DNA of 37,046 nucleotides from an uncultured Clostridia bacterium. Lineage in GTDB: Bacteria; Bacillota; Clostridia; Oscillospirales; Acutalibacteraceae. Positions 1 through 8,847 of the stretch are shown here, one piece after another. The translations under genes and the position numbers were made by a program. The stretch's first letter is position 1. Every line of letters begins with the position of its first letter. Where the stretch lies: assembly GCA_944380885.1 (NCBI GenBank), contig CALWIZ010000028.1, forward strand, positions 1 to 37,046. The letters are read 5' to 3'. The notes under the pieces are model-generated. The model was given only the letters and a program-made list of their open reading frames with translations. It searched no databases and was not told where the DNA came from.

Positions 1-67
1 CGCCTTGAGACGCGGGTCGGCATTATGGGCTTTTAGCCCTTGTGCAAACCACCCGTTTGACGGGTGG
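1..67 (+). mobile_element. Probable right end of an IS200/IS605 (TnpB/omega-RNA type) element
   Basis: Two hairpins lie just outside the truncated fruK. One has arms GGGCT/AGCCC (about 28-40). The other has 9-base arms ACCACCCGT and ACGGGTGGT with a three-base loop (about 49-69). The sequence then runs TTATGATTTAAGC into fruK. Subterminal hairpins close to the tip, without terminal inverted repeats, are typical of IS200/IS605 ends, and TTTAA-like target motifs are known in the family. The fruK reading frame stops at this boundary. The transposase or tnpB gene would lie to the left of the window, so the identification is inferred from the end structure and the broken gene. Confidence 0.5.
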
Positions 68-592
68 TTATGATTTAAGCACATTCATAAGCAGGCTTCC
101 GGTCGCGTCCACCGTAAAGCGCACGCCTGTTCCTGAAAGCATAGCCAGTATTTTTTCATATATATCAGGCGGAAGTGTGTCGGGCACGCTCCCGGCAAGC
201 ACGAGCATATCTCCGCTTTTAAGGCGGGCGAGCTTATCAAAGAGCAGCTTTATTTTTTCTTCCGGTATTTCAGGCCCGCGGGCGTTAAGGTCAGTTTCAT
301 TTTCCGCCTTGAGCTTTACATTTATGCGGGAAAATCCGCTGTCAAGCCGTATAAATTCGCATTTTATCCCTTTTGCCTCAAGCAGCCGTTCAATGTACTC
401 TCCGGTAAAACCGGCGGTAAAGCCGAGAGCCGTGGAGGGCAGTCCCAGCTCCTTGAGCACGACCGAGACATTTATTCCCTTTCCGCCGGCGGTTATTTCC
501 TCATATACGGAGCGGCATACGCTGCCCGGCACTATTTTACCGAACCGCATTACATAATCAAGCGCCGGATTGAAAGTAAGGGTATATATCAT
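68..592 (-). pseudogene. fruK: 1-phosphofructokinase (PfkB family), C-terminally truncated
   Basis: The 174-residue product matches the N-terminal half of FruK/LacC-type PfkB kinases, which phosphorylate fructose 1-phosphate with ATP. It has the start MIYTLTFNPALDYV, the substrate-binding signature AGGKGINVSVVLKELG near residues 35-51 and the strand MLVLAGSVP near 109-117. Family members are about 300-310 residues. The C-terminal half, with the second PfkB signature (DTxGAGD) and the catalytic Asp, is absent. The reading frame reaches NVLK, where homologues continue, and then ends in IS-like hairpin sequence. The start at 592 has GAGG about ten bases upstream and lies five bases from the hydrolase stop. 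Almost certainly non-functional as it stands, unless the far half is used in some unusual way. Confidence 0.8.
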
Positions 593-596
593 ATTA

Positions 597-1514
597 TCAT
601 TCCTCGGTTTTTTGGGTTTGGGTAATTATTTCACCGTTTTCGATCAGAAATGTTATATCGCCGTCCGTATCGGTGCGGAATATTTCGGTGTCACGGTACT
701 CAAGAGCCGAAATCACTTCTTTCGACGGATGTGAATAAATATTGTCCTCGCCTACGGATATCGCCGCGTATTCCGGAGCCGCCTTTGCGAGAAATTCGTC
801 GGAGGTGGCGGTAGAGCTTCCGTGATGACCGATCTTCAGCACGTCGCAGCTAACATCGATATGCTCATCAAGCAGCTGTTCCTCGGCTTTGCTTCCCGCG
901 TCACCCGTAAAGAGAAATTCAAGGTCCTGAACCTTAGCCATAACTATTACCGAGCGGTCGTTTTCGTCCGACATATCGTCGTAGCTTGCGAGGACAGTTA
1001 TTTCAAATTCGCCTATCGCAAAATTCATTCCCTGCACAGCGGTATAAATATTTCCGCCGTTTTCCGCTACTGAATTTCGCGCGCTCATAATCTCGGTGTC
1101 TGCCTCTCCGTCATAGGGCGGTTCAGGCAGAATAAGATTGTCGATTTCGTATCTTTCCGCTATGTATGCGATACCGCCGGCATGGTCGGAATGAATGTGA
1201 GTTATTATAACCGCGTCGAGCGCTTTTATGCCCGCTGCGTCAAGCTCCGATGAAATATCCTCTCCCGAGGAGGGCAGCCCCGCGTCTATAAGCATTGAAT
1301 AACCGTTTGAATAAATCAAAATGCTGTCCGCCTGACCTACATCGAGAATTTTCACGAAATCCTTTGAAGTGTCCGGTGCGGCAGGATTGAAAACTCTTTG
1401 CAGACGGTCTCCGAAAACGCCTCTGTAAAAGGCGAGTATGAAGATTGCGGCGGTGAAAAAACACGCCGCCGCAATAAAGCGTACTGATTTCTTATTCCGT
1501 AGCCTCATCTGCAC
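597..1514 (-). CDS. ComEC-type metallo-beta-lactamase-fold hydrolase, membrane anchored
   Basis: The protein is 305 residues with one N-terminal membrane segment (about 11-30) and an extracytoplasmic metallo-beta-lactamase domain. Visible motifs are [11 protein letters not shown] (57-67), the metal-binding THIHSDH (105-111), NDRS (185-188), TGDAG (203-207) and KIGHHGSS (227-234). This set is typical of the hydrolase domain of the competence protein ComEC/Rec2 and its free-standing relatives, whose substrates are mostly unknown; nucleic acid or phosphodiester cleavage is likely. There is no ComEC channel domain, so a direct DNA-uptake role is unproven. The GTG at 1514 is chosen because GAGG lies six bases upstream; an ATG at 1508 is possible. 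It overlaps the 3' end of ftsK by 23 bases, implying translational coupling. Confidence 0.85.
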   Translation of the reverse strand: MQMRLRNKKSVRFIAAACFFTAAIFILAFYRGVFGDRLQRVFNPAAPDTSKDFVKILDVGQADSILIYSNGYSMLIDAGLPSSGEDISSELDAAGIKALDAVIITHIHSDHAGGIAYIAERYEIDNLILPEPPYDGEADTEIMSARNSVAENGGNIYTAVQGMNFAIGEFEITVLASYDDMSDENDRSVIVMAKVQDLEFLFTGDAGSKAEEQLLDEHIDVSCDVLKIGHHGSSTATSDEFLAKAAPEYAAISVGEDNIYSHPSKEVISALEYRDTEIFRTDTDGDITFLIENGEIITQTQKTEE

Positions 1515-3975
1515 CCGCCGCCTCGCGTTCCATAAGCTGTTCTTTTGTTATAAGCACCTTGCGGGGCTTTGAACCCTCGTAAGGCCCTACAATTCCGCGC
1601 TGCTCCATTTCGTCAACTATTCTTGCGGCTCTCGCGTAGCCGAGCTTCAGCTTGCGCTGTAAAAGCGAGGTTGATGCCTGTCCGCTCTCAACAGCTACCC
1701 TGATAGCGTCGGAAAGCATCGGATCCTCATCTGGACCGTCCTCGGCAAGTCCGGTTTTCTGCTTTTTCTCAACCGCCGCCTGACGCTCTATTTCCACCAT
1801 TACATCATCGTCATAATCGGCTTTATGGTCGCCTTTTATGTATTCTACTACGGCTTCTACCTCATCATCGCTTACAAAGCAGCCCTGTATGCGGCGCGGC
1901 TTTGTGGAACCTACCGGACTGAAAAGCATATCGCCCCTGCCGAGCAGCTTTTCCGCTCCGGCGGAATCGAGTATGGTGCGGCTGTCTATCTGCGAGGAAA
2001 CCGCGAAAGCTATTCTTGTCGGGATATTAGCCTTGATAACACCGGTTACAACGTCTACCGACGGCCTCTGCGTGGCTATTATCAGGTGCATACCGGCGGC
2101 ACGGGCTTTTGCGGCAATTCTGTTTATGGAGTCCTCTACTTCGTTCGGCGCCGTCATCATAAGGTCGGCAAGCTCGTCTATTATTATAACGATGTGCGGC
2201 ATTTTAAGCACTTCGGGGTCGCCGAGGTTTTCCACAAGGCGGTTGTAGCCTGCGAGGTCGCGCACGCCCCTGTCAGCGAACATCTTATAGCGCTTTTCCA
2301 TCTCGCTTACCGCCCAGCCGAGCGCGCCCGAAGCCTTTCTCGGGTCTGTGACGACCGGCACGAGAAGGTGGGGTATACCGTTGTATATGCCAAGCTCAAC
2401 CACCTTCGGGTCTATCATTAAGAGCTTTACCTCGTCAGGTGTAGCCTTGTAAAGCAGGCTTATTATAAGCGAGTTTATGCAGACAGATTTACCGGAACCT
2501 GTGGCGCCGGCTATAAGACCGTGCGGCATTTTTGCGATATCGGTTATAACGGCATTGCCGCCTATGTCCCTGCCTAAAGCTACCGTCAGCTTGCTTTTTG
2601 AAGAGGTAAATTCCGGCGATTCAAGTATGCCTCGGACTTCTACAACTGCGCTTGTCTTGTTCGGCACCTCAATTCCGACCGCCGCCTTGTTTGGAATAGG
2701 AGCCTCAATGCGCACTCCGGCAGTGGCGAGATTTAGCGCTATATCGTCGGCAAGGTTGGTTATTTTGCTGATTTTAACTCCGGCGCTCGGCTGAAGCTCA
2801 TATCTTGTTACGGTAGGCCCGCGGCTGATGTCCACTATCCTTGTTTCAACACCGAAGCTTTTAAGCGTTTCCACAAGATGTTCGGCGGTGCTGTCAAGCT
2901 CAGCCGAAAGAGCGGCCGCGTTCCGGCGCTCGGAAGGCTTGAGAAGGCTGAGCGGCGGGAATTTGTACCCTTCGGACTGCGTTTCGTTTTCAAGCAGGTG
3001 CTCCGTAAACTTTTCGGTTTCTGCCTTGACATCGGTTTTTTCCGCCGGATTTTCGGGGGCTTTAACGCTTTCCTTTTCGTTAAGCGCTTCTTCCCGCGCG
3101 GCTTTGAGCGCACTGTCAATATCCTTGCGCTCGTCGGATTTTACAGGCTCTTTTTGTTTGGCTTCAGCCGGTTTTGCCGGCTCGTCTGCTCCGGCGTAAT
3201 ATGCGGAAATAACTTTTTTCTGCTTTTCGTCAAGCGTCTCTGCTCCGTGGGTGCGTTTTTCGGGGATATCGTCAACCGGAATATCAACATTAAAGCCCTT
3301 AAGTACTTTAAGGGTTCTTTCCTCTTTCTCTTCTGCCATACGGTCAATACGGTTCTGATAAGCGGTTTCCGCCTGCTCAGATATTGATTTCACGGGTCTT
3401 GACACTGTTTTGAAGAGTGAAACGAGCGTGGTGCCGGTTATTATCATAATAAAAACGAAAATGAGCAGTATAACTGTAATAGCCGCGCCGGTTTTCCCGA
3501 AGGCGAGATACAGCGGCTGACCGATAAGGGCGCCGAGAAACCCGCCGCTTTTCAGGTTTATGCCGGCTTTGTACGCTTCAGTCAGATGCCGCCAGAAGGA
3601 AAGCGCCGTATCGTGCTTCACAAAGATGTCCACCGCGGCGCCTATCAAAATGACAAGTATGCCGGATTCGACTATTTTTGCGTTTATCGAGCCTCCGATT
3701 TTGTCCGCGGCAACAAGCACCGCAACCGCTCCGAGCAGAAACGGATAGAAATAAGCGGTAACGCCGAAAACACCGAAAATAAAATTATGTATCGCGAGCC
3801 ATACGTTCTGCCCCTTGATGAAGACAATAAATAGCAGAAATACCGCTACCGCGAACCAGATTACGGATAAAAGCTGTCTTCTGCCCGCCGCCGTTTCCTT
3901 CGCTTGCGATCTGCTCTGCATTTTTGTGGCGGTTGCGCTTGAGCGCGGTCTTCCGCCTTTTTTTGACGCTGCCAT
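1492..3975 (-). CDS. ftsK: DNA translocase FtsK/SpoIIIE
   Basis: The 827-residue protein has the full FtsK/SpoIIIE architecture. Four or so membrane segments occupy residues about 33-190. A charged Glu/Lys/Ala-rich linker runs from about 200 to 335. The alpha/beta motor has Walker A GATGSGKS at 490-497 and Walker [13 protein letters not shown] at 595-606, followed by the RecA-like motif [12 protein letters not shown] gamma winged-helix domain (about 751-815) recognises polar DNA motifs. The protein pumps chromosomal DNA through the division or sporulation septum. AAGGAG lies eight bases before the ATG. The TepA neighbour is the same as in Bacillus. In a spore former it would act as SpoIIIE, but the sequence alone does not separate the two roles. 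Confidence 0.95.
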   Translation of the reverse strand: MAASKKGGRPRSSATATKMQSRSQAKETAAGRRQLLSVIWFAVAVFLLFIVFIKGQNVWLAIHNFIFGVFGVTAYFYPFLLGAVAVLVAADKIGGSINAKIVESGILVILIGAAVDIFVKHDTALSFWRHLTEAYKAGINLKSGGFLGALIGQPLYLAFGKTGAAITVILLIFVFIMIITGTTLVSLFKTVSRPVKSISEQAETAYQNRIDRMAEEKEERTLKVLKGFNVDIPVDDIPEKRTHGAETLDEKQKKVISAYYAGADEPAKPAEAKQKEPVKSDERKDIDSALKAAREEALNEKESVKAPENPAEKTDVKAETEKFTEHLLENETQSEGYKFPPLSLLKPSERRNAAALSAELDSTAEHLVETLKSFGVETRIVDISRGPTVTRYELQPSAGVKISKITNLADDIALNLATAGVRIEAPIPNKAAVGIEVPNKTSAVVEVRGILESPEFTSSKSKLTVALGRDIGGNAVITDIAKMPHGLIAGATGSGKSVCINSLIISLLYKATPDEVKLLMIDPKVVELGIYNGIPHLLVPVVTDPRKASGALGWAVSEMEKRYKMFADRGVRDLAGYNRLVENLGDPEVLKMPHIVIIIDELADLMMTAPNEVEDSINRIAAKARAAGMHLIIATQRPSVDVVTGVIKANIPTRIAFAVSSQIDSRTILDSAGAEKLLGRGDMLFSPVGSTKPRRIQGCFVSDDEVEAVVEYIKGDHKADYDDDVMVEIERQAAVEKKQKTGLAEDGPDEDPMLSDAIRVAVESGQASTSLLQRKLKLGYARAARIVDEMEQRGIVGPYEGSKPRKVLITKEQLMEREAAGADEATE

Positions 3976-4053
3976 TTTTACTCTCCTTGATATGTTTTGT
4001 TTTTTATGTTCGTATATTTTGAATTAAAGTCTCAATATTTTTTATGTATATAA

Positions 4054-4072
4054 GGCAGCGCTGCGCGCTGCC
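4054..4072 (-). terminator. Hairpin downstream of tepA, weak terminator
   Basis: A stem with arms GGCAGCG and CGCTGCC and a five-base loop follows the tepA stop by about ten bases on the minus strand. The following bases are TTATATAC rather than a clear T run. Termination would be partial, leaving some read-through into ftsK. No convincing separate ftsK promoter was recognised in the 107-base gap. Confidence 0.4.
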
Positions 4073-4082
4073 GCTTGCGGGG

Positions 4083-4778
4083 TCAGCTTTCATCAATAAG
4101 TCTGTAAAGTCCGTCAATTACGGTGCTGAGCGTGCCTATGCTGTCAATAAGTCCTTCGTTTACCGCTTTTTCGCCGGAAAGTACCGAACCGACGTCTGTC
4201 ACCATTTCATCTGTGTTCATCATAAGTTCGGTAAAGCGTTCGGCGGTTATAGACGAGTTTCTGACCACAAAATCGGTGATTCTCGCCTGCATTCGGGCAA
4301 AGTGGTTCATCATCTGCGGTACGCCTATCACAAGTCCGGTCGTTCTGACAGGGTGTATCGTCATTGTTGCGGACGGCGCAATATATGATCGTTTCGCGGA
4401 CACCGCCAGCGGAACGCCTATGGAATGTCCGCCGCCCAGAACAAAAGAAACGGTGGGCTTTTTCATACCCGAAATCAGTTCCGCGATAGCGAGCCCTGCC
4501 TCAACATCTCCGCCGACTGTGTTTAGAATGACAAGCAGGCCATCTATATCACGGCTTTCCTCAATGGCTACAAGCTGTGGAATCACATGTTCATATTTCG
4601 TGGTCTTGCTCTGCTCCGGGAGCACGCTGTGTCCTTCAATTTCACCGATTATTGTCAGGCAATGTATTTTGTGCTTCCCGTCAAACGCGGAAACAGAGCC
4701 GGTTTCCTTGATTTCTTCAATCATTTCATAGTGTTCACTGTTTTTGTTATTGCTGTTTTCTTTGCTGTTGCTGTTCAT
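4083..4778 (-). CDS. tepA: ClpP-like serine protease TepA (YmfB family)
   Basis: A 231-residue ClpP/crotonase-fold protein. It has [10 protein letters not shown] (86-95), the nucleophile region [11 protein letters not shown] with Ser119, and MTIHP with His142, matching the ClpP Ser-His pair; Asp candidates lie in NTDEMVTD near 188-195. A hydrophilic Asn/Ser-rich N terminus precedes the domain. In Bacillus the homologue, translocation-enhancing protein TepA, sits beside spoIIIE as here; its role is linked to protein export or signal-peptide turnover and remains poorly defined. The start at 4778 is chosen because GGAGGG lies seven bases upstream. A longer frame to 4826 would begin inside the -10 box of the promoter at 4827-4855 and is rejected. 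Confidence 0.88.
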   Translation of the reverse strand: MNSNSKENSNNKNSEHYEMIEEIKETGSVSAFDGKHKIHCLTIIGEIEGHSVLPEQSKTTKYEHVIPQLVAIEESRDIDGLLVILNTVGGDVEAGLAIAELISGMKKPTVSFVLGGGHSIGVPLAVSAKRSYIAPSATMTIHPVRTTGLVIGVPQMMNHFARMQARITDFVVRNSSITAERFTELMMNTDEMVTDVGSVLSGEKAVNEGLIDSIGTLSTVIDGLYRLIDES

Positions 4779-4826
4779 TTTTCTCCCTCCACGCTTATTA
4801 TGAGGGAAAAACAACAAACAATACAT

Positions 4827-4855
4827 ATTATACCTTTTTTTAAAAAAGTTTTCAA
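4827..4855 (-). promoter_or_regulatory. tepA promoter
   Basis: On the minus strand, TTGAAA (4855-4850) and TATAAT (4832-4827) are separated by 17 bases, a close match to a housekeeping sigma-70/SigA promoter. Transcription would begin near 4820, about 40 bases before the tepA ATG, and may continue into ftsK and the genes beyond. Confidence 0.7.
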
Positions 4856-4905
4856 GTCAAAATGCCTGTTTCAGGGCTTTTTAGTGTTAAGAGTGATTTT
4901 CGGTG

Positions 4906-4934
4906 TTGATAGATTCATAAATTTATGGTATCAT
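4906..4934 (+). promoter_or_regulatory. Promoter of the glycolipid gene set
   Basis: TTGATA (4906-4911) and TATCAT (4929-4934) with a 17-base spacer lie 36 bases before the first plus-strand gene. It is divergent from the tepA promoter, and the two share a short intergenic region. Confidence 0.6.
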
Positions 4935-4970
4935 ATTATAAGTTCACAAACAACACGATAGGATGATAGA

Positions 4971-5453
4971 ATGAAACTTTTGTCGAGCGTTGTATATGCG
5001 GCTATCATAGGCATTCTTGCTCATTATATCGGCGAGTCGCTTCCGCGCGGCTGGTTCAGCGAGAAAAAATTCCCGTATGCAGTGTTTGTATGGGAAAAGG
5101 GCGGAAGAATATACGAACGCATAGGCATAAAGGTGTGGAAAACACGTCTGCCGGATATGAGCCGGATAATGCGGGATATGCTACCGAAACGTGTGTCGCC
5201 GGATAATACCAGCGACAGTGTTACTGCGCTGATAAAGGAGACCTGCGTAGCGGAGTGCGTTCATTGCGGGCTCTGTCTTCTGGCGTTCGGAATTTATTTT
5301 ATCTGGAAAAATTATATCGGGATAATTCTTACGGCGGTTTTTATAGCCGGAAATATTCCGTTTATACTTATTCAGCGGTATAACCGTCCGCATCTTATAC
5401 GGTTCAGGGACAGACTGTTAAAACGGGAGGAGAGAAATAATTGCGGTTCCTGA
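4971..5453 (+). CDS. CrtO-like glycosyl acyltransferase family membrane protein
   Basis: A 160-residue protein with one N-terminal membrane segment (about 3-22) and a C-terminal hydrophobic pair (about 99-135). The core WEKGGRIYERIGIKVWKTRLPD (split here as WEKGGRIYER at 41-50 and IGIKVWKTRLPD at 51-62), the segment ETCVAECVH (90-98) and QRYNRPHL (135-142) resemble glycosyl-4,4'-diaponeurosporenoate acyltransferase (CrtO of staphyloxanthin synthesis). That enzyme puts a fatty acyl chain on a sugar. No carotenoid genes are present, and the next gene is a diacylglycerol glycosyltransferase, so acylation of a glycolipid sugar is the more likely role. That substrate is inferred from context. The 3' end overlaps the next gene by 13 bases. 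Confidence 0.7.
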   Translation: MKLLSSVVYAAIIGILAHYIGESLPRGWFSEKKFPYAVFVWEKGGRIYERIGIKVWKTRLPDMSRIMRDMLPKRVSPDNTSDSVTALIKETCVAECVHCGLCLLAFGIYFIWKNYIGIILTAVFIAGNIPFILIQRYNRPHLIRFRDRLLKREERNNCGS

Positions 5454-6571
5454 TTTTATCCTGTAATACCGGCGAGGGTCACAATTCCGCCGCGAAAGCG
5501 GTAAAAGAATATTTCGAGAGCTTTGGCGATGAATGTGATATCAAGGACGCGCTTGCATTCTGGTCGCCGGAAAAATCAAAAATTATAAGTAAGGGTCATG
5601 TTTTCATTTACCGAAAAATGCCTAAGCTGTTTGGGGTAAGTTACAGATACGAAGAAAATCATCCGCCTAAAGAGGGCGATGAATCGTTAATATATGAGCT
5701 TGTTATCAAGGGCTGTGACTCCTTGGAAGAATTTTTGAATACAAACAGTTATGATGCTGTACTTTGCACCCATGTTTTTTCGGCGATGATGATGACAGAG
5801 CTTAAAAAGCGGCGCAAATGCGGTATAAAGACATATTTTGTGGCAACAGATTACACCTGTTCGCCCGGTGTCAACCAGACTGCGCTTGACGCGTATTTTA
5901 TTCCGCATATAAAGCTCACGGACGAATTTGCGGCGAACGGTATTCCGCGTTCAAAGCTGATACCTTCCGGGATACCGGTGCGTATAGCTTTTTACAGCAA
6001 GGAAGACCCTGAAGTCGCAAAATCCGAACTTTCTCTTCCTGCCGGCAGAAAAATAGTACTTCTTATGTGCGGGAGTATGGGCTGCGGACCTATCAAAGCG
6101 CTTGCGGAATGTCTGCCGTACCAGATGCCGCCGGATTCTGTTCTGGTCGTGATATGCGGCAATAATACAAAGCTTTATAAAACGCTTACAAAATATCCGC
6201 AGCCGGAAAATCTGCGGATAATAGGCTATACCGCAAAAATGCCGCTTTATATGGACGCGGCGAATCTTATACTCACAAAGCCGGGAGGGCTGAGCACCAC
6301 CGAAGCTGCCGTAAAGGGGCTTCCCATGCTTTTTATAAACGCAGTTCCGGGCTGTGAGACGAGAAACTATGAATTTTTCTTAAAGGGCGGGGGAGCGGAT
6401 ATGCGCGGCACGGTAACAGAGCTGTGCGACGCTGTATGCGACTGCCTTGAAGACAGTGAGCGGCTTAGTCGGATGTCCGAGACCCTGAAAAGCGATTTCC
6501 CCGCCTGTGCGGTTGAGGCTATCCGAAATTATGTACTTAAGGATGTAGACTGCGTATATGGTAAACTATAA
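5441..6571 (+). CDS. UgtP/MGDG-synthase-like diacylglycerol glycosyltransferase (GT28)
   Basis: A 376-residue GT-B glycosyltransferase. The N-terminal domain opens with LILSCNTGEGHNSAAKAV (4-21), the MGDG_synth signature with its conserved His. The C-terminal domain carries LLMCGSMGCGP (207-217) and the sugar-nucleotide site KPGGLSTTEA (280-289). Relatives transfer glucose or galactose from UDP-sugars to diacylglycerol, at the cytoplasmic face of the membrane, making glycolipids and lipoteichoic acid anchors. The start is TTG at 5441, with GGAGGAGAG about seven bases upstream, so it overlaps the preceding gene; an ATG alternative would lose the nucleotide-binding N terminus. It overlaps the following PAP2 gene by 14 bases. 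Which sugar is used cannot be read from the sequence. Confidence 0.85.
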   Translation: MRFLILSCNTGEGHNSAAKAVKEYFESFGDECDIKDALAFWSPEKSKIISKGHVFIYRKMPKLFGVSYRYEENHPPKEGDESLIYELVIKGCDSLEEFLNTNSYDAVLCTHVFSAMMMTELKKRRKCGIKTYFVATDYTCSPGVNQTALDAYFIPHIKLTDEFAANGIPRSKLIPSGIPVRIAFYSKEDPEVAKSELSLPAGRKIVLLMCGSMGCGPIKALAECLPYQMPPDSVLVVICGNNTKLYKTLTKYPQPENLRIIGYTAKMPLYMDAANLILTKPGGLSTTEAAVKGLPMLFINAVPGCETRNYEFFLKGGGADMRGTVTELCDAVCDCLEDSERLSRMSETLKSDFPACAVEAIRNYVLKDVDCVYGKL

Positions 6572-7241
6572 AAATTTAAGACCGTGGAATCTCAATTCTC
6601 CGGAGTACAGGCATTTGCTGCTGCTTATATACTGGCCGGTTTACGGGCTTACCTTCTGGCTGCTCGAGCGCGGGCTGACCCTTACATATCATCCGGTTGA
6701 AGTGGCTTTTGATGCGAAAATACCTTTCTGCGAGTTTTTTGTCTTCCCGTATTATTTCTGGTTTGCGTTTCTTTTCGGCATACATGTATATACAGGACTG
6801 TATGATATTCCGGCGTTTAAAAAATTGATGTATTTTATAATGATAACCTACACGGTTACAACGGTGATTTACATTGTTTATCCGACCTGTCAGAATCTCC
6901 GTCCGACCGAGTTCGCAAGGGATAATTTCTGTGTTGATATAGTAAAAGCGCTTTACAATTTTGACACGAATACAAATGTCTGCCCGTCGCTCCATGTAAT
7001 AGGCTCGTTCGCGGTGCTTTTCACTACATGGAAATGTAAAAAGCTGCGCAGCTTTAAATTTCAGGCGGTATTAGTGCCGCTGACCGTGCTTATAAGCATT
7101 TCAACAGTATTTTTGAAGCAGCATTCGATAGTCGATATTTACGCCGCTCTGGCGCTTTGCGCGGTTGCTTATCCGTTTGCGTATCTTATTCCCGGCAGGG
7201 CAAAGAAGGTTAAAACCGTGAGACTTGAAACCGTAAGGTGA
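6558..7241 (+). CDS. PAP2-superfamily (Aur1/Ipt1-like) membrane phosphatase/transferase
   Basis: A 227-residue polytopic protein with about six membrane segments. The phosphatase motifs are CPSLHV (142-147, with Ser144 and His146) and KQHSIVD (187-193, with His189 and Asp193). These match the C2/C3 motifs of the PAP2_3 family, related to the inositol-phosphorylceramide synthases Aur1 and Ipt1. Such enzymes remove phosphate from lipid phosphates or transfer a phospho-headgroup between lipids. The gene overlaps the glycosyltransferase by 14 bases. A sensible role is making diacylglycerol from phosphatidate for the glycosyltransferase, or swapping a headgroup on its product; both are inferences. 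It is the last gene before a strong terminator. Confidence 0.8.
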   Translation: MVNYKNLRPWNLNSPEYRHLLLLIYWPVYGLTFWLLERGLTLTYHPVEVAFDAKIPFCEFFVFPYYFWFAFLFGIHVYTGLYDIPAFKKLMYFIMITYTVTTVIYIVYPTCQNLRPTEFARDNFCVDIVKALYNFDTNTNVCPSLHVIGSFAVLFTTWKCKKLRSFKFQAVLVPLTVLISISTVFLKQHSIVDIYAALALCAVAYPFAYLIPGRAKKVKTVRLETVR

Positions 7242-7279
7242 TATATTTGCACTGTTTTATCCGTAACGGTGAAGAAAAA

Positions 7280-7322
7280 CCCCGACACAGTCTGCTTTTC
7301 TGCGTCGGGGCTTGTTTTTTTA
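7280..7322 (+). terminator. Bidirectional rho-independent terminator
   Basis: Arms CCCCGACACAG (7280-7290) and CTGCGTCGGGG (7300-7310) form an 11-base stem with one mismatch, followed by CTTGTTTTTTT. On the minus strand the same stem is followed by GTTTTTCTT. It lies between two convergent genes and can end both transcripts. Confidence 0.9.
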
Positions 7323-7334
7323 TTTTCAAATTAG

Positions 7335-7928
7335 TTATCTGATTTCTTTCTTTAAAGCACGGGTCACAGTCAGAACCACAGGCGAAAGAACAACATTTAT
7401 AACAAACTCAATTATAAAGTTCACGCCGATGAGACCGACTATGATATAATACGCAAGGGCAGTTCCGTTTGCCCATGCGTTAAGAGTATCCTTGAAGAAG
7501 AGCAGCATGGAAAGCACGAAAATACCGGTGTTGACGACAGGGGCCGCAACGGCCGCGAGAATTACGGCGGCATACAGGCTTTTGCCTTTAAGCGCGTTGG
7601 CTATAACTCCTGCAACAAAGCCGGCGGCTATGCCCTTAATAAGGCATACGAGAGTGGTGAGCACAGGACTTGATTGGAAAAGCACATTACCGCCGCCGTC
7701 AAGTCCGGCAACTGAGGCTATTACCACTATTACGCCGAAAACTCCACCGAGTATCGAAGCGTGTTTCGGACCGTACATTACAGCTGCCAGCACGATTGGT
7801 ATAAGTACCAAAGAAAGATTGAACGTGCCTATTTTGATGAGATAGCTCATCAGCTGCAATACTACGATGATTGCGGTGAACAGGCCGAGCAGAGCGGCGT
7901 TCATTGATTTTGTTCTTGTGTTTGACAT
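7335..7928 (-). CDS. panT: ECF transporter S component, probably pantothenate (PanT-like)
   Basis: A 197-residue, very hydrophobic protein with about six membrane helices and the short charged C terminus (RALKKEIR) usual for ECF S components. The N-terminal region (MNAALLGLFTAIIVVLQL) resembles the helix by which S components contact the T subunit EcfT. These proteins bind a vitamin and work with shared EcfA, EcfA' and EcfT subunits that are not in this window. The neighbouring minus-strand gene is coaX, the first enzyme of pantothenate-to-CoA conversion, so pantothenate is the probable substrate; this assignment is contextual. GGAGG lies eight bases before the ATG. A 23-base hairpin at 7945-7967 sits just upstream. 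Confidence 0.75.
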   Translation of the reverse strand: MSNTRTKSMNAALLGLFTAIIVVLQLMSYLIKIGTFNLSLVLIPIVLAAVMYGPKHASILGGVFGVIVVIASVAGLDGGGNVLFQSSPVLTTLVCLIKGIAAGFVAGVIANALKGKSLYAAVILAAVAAPVVNTGIFVLSMLLFFKDTLNAWANGTALAYYIIVGLIGVNFIIEFVINVVLSPVVLTVTRALKKEIR

Positions 7929-7944
7929 AAAAATTACCTCCGAT

Positions 7945-7967
7945 ACTGTCCCGCAAAGGGGTACAGT
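7945..7967 (-). promoter_or_regulatory. Hairpin immediately upstream of the panT ribosome binding site
   Basis: ACTGT (7945-7949) pairs with ACAGT (7963-7967), and inside that CCC pairs with GGG around a loop of about six bases. The hairpin ends a few bases before the panT GGAGG on the minus strand. A second stem with arms TCCGGAT/ATCCGGA lies at 7988-8003, between coaX and panT. They could modulate panT expression or act as processing sites. No known riboswitch was recognised. Confidence 0.3.
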
Positions 7968-8015
7968 TCATAATAATATGCAAATCCTCCGGATTTATCC
8001 GGAAGAATATTGCTG

Positions 8016-8780
8016 TCAGTTGTTCTTCTCGTAAATTACGCGAAGACCGTCAAGCAGGAGATTTTCGTTGTAAATTATATTCCTGCGGCAGAGAGCGATT
8101 ATCTCTTTTGACATTCCGCCTGTTGCAACCACGGTAGGCGTTTCGCCGAGCTGCTCCTCTATTTTGTCGAGCAGACCGTCAATCATAGAGGCGGTTCCGT
8201 AGACAAGACCCGACTGCATGCATTCGACCGTATTTGTGCCGATGACCGAGGCAGGGGCTTCAATGGGAATGAAAGGAAGCTGCGCTGTGTTCTGGGCGAG
8301 AGCGTTGAGCGTGAGCCTTACGCCCGCGGCAATCACACCGCCTAAAAACGCGCCGCTGCGGTCGAGCACGCTTATCGTGGACGCCGTGCCCATATCGATT
8401 ACAACGCAGGGCATGGTGTATTCATCGATAGCACCTACCGCTCCGGCAACAAGGTCGGCGCCGAGCTGGGCGGGATTGTCGATTTTAATGTTCAGTCCGG
8501 TTTTCACACCGGGACCGAGCATAAGAGGCACGATATCGCACAGCTTCGCGACGGCTCCGCTTATACTGTGGCCGACAGCGGGAACGACAGATGAAATAAT
8601 GCAGTCCTCAATAGCTTCGGGATACAGCCCGTAAAGCGCGAGAATATTTTTTATATCCACCGCGTACTGGTCGGCGGTTTTGGCACTGTCGGTCGCCATA
8701 CGCGCAGTGAAGGAAAGGATACCGGCGTCATACGCGCCGAGGGTGACGTTGGTGTTTCCGATGTCTATTGTCAGCAGCAT
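8016..8780 (-). CDS. coaX: Type III pantothenate kinase
   Basis: A 254-residue CoaX protein of the ASKHA fold. It has the phosphate-binding start TIDIGNTNVTLG, the segment QLGADLVAGAVGAI holding the catalytic Asp, and VVIDMGTASTISVLD. CoaX phosphorylates pantothenate with ATP, committing it to CoA synthesis; it is not inhibited by CoA and usually needs a monovalent cation. The Arg that often follows the catalytic Asp (GADR) is Leu here, a substitution that does not by itself suggest inactivity. The ATG at 8780 is chosen because AAAGGA lies nine bases upstream; the ATG at 8789 would abut that site. A consensus promoter precedes it, and panT follows 87 bases downstream. Confidence 0.93.
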   Translation of the reverse strand: MLLTIDIGNTNVTLGAYDAGILSFTARMATDSAKTADQYAVDIKNILALYGLYPEAIEDCIISSVVPAVGHSISGAVAKLCDIVPLMLGPGVKTGLNIKIDNPAQLGADLVAGAVGAIDEYTMPCVVIDMGTASTISVLDRSGAFLGGVIAAGVRLTLNALAQNTAQLPFIPIEAPASVIGTNTVECMQSGLVYGTASMIDGLLDKIEEQLGETPTVVATGGMSKEIIALCRRNIIYNENLLLDGLRVIYEKNN

Positions 8781-8810
8781 TTTTCTCATTCCTTTGCTTC
8801 CGTTTACTAT

Positions 8811-8839
8811 ATTATAATATGTAAAGTCCGTAAAATCAA
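8811..8839 (-). promoter_or_regulatory. coaX promoter
   Basis: On the minus strand, TTGATT (8839-8834) and TATAAT (8816-8811) are 17 bases apart, about 30 bases before the coaX start. It is back to back with the rpsF promoter; the two -35 boxes are eight bases apart. Confidence 0.7.
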
Positions 8840-8847
8840 TAATTTTG

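Noticed and set aside
4971..5453. Staphyloxanthin-type carotenoid pathway
   Set aside because: Only the acyltransferase family matches; no dehydrosqualene synthase, desaturase or oxidase gene is present.
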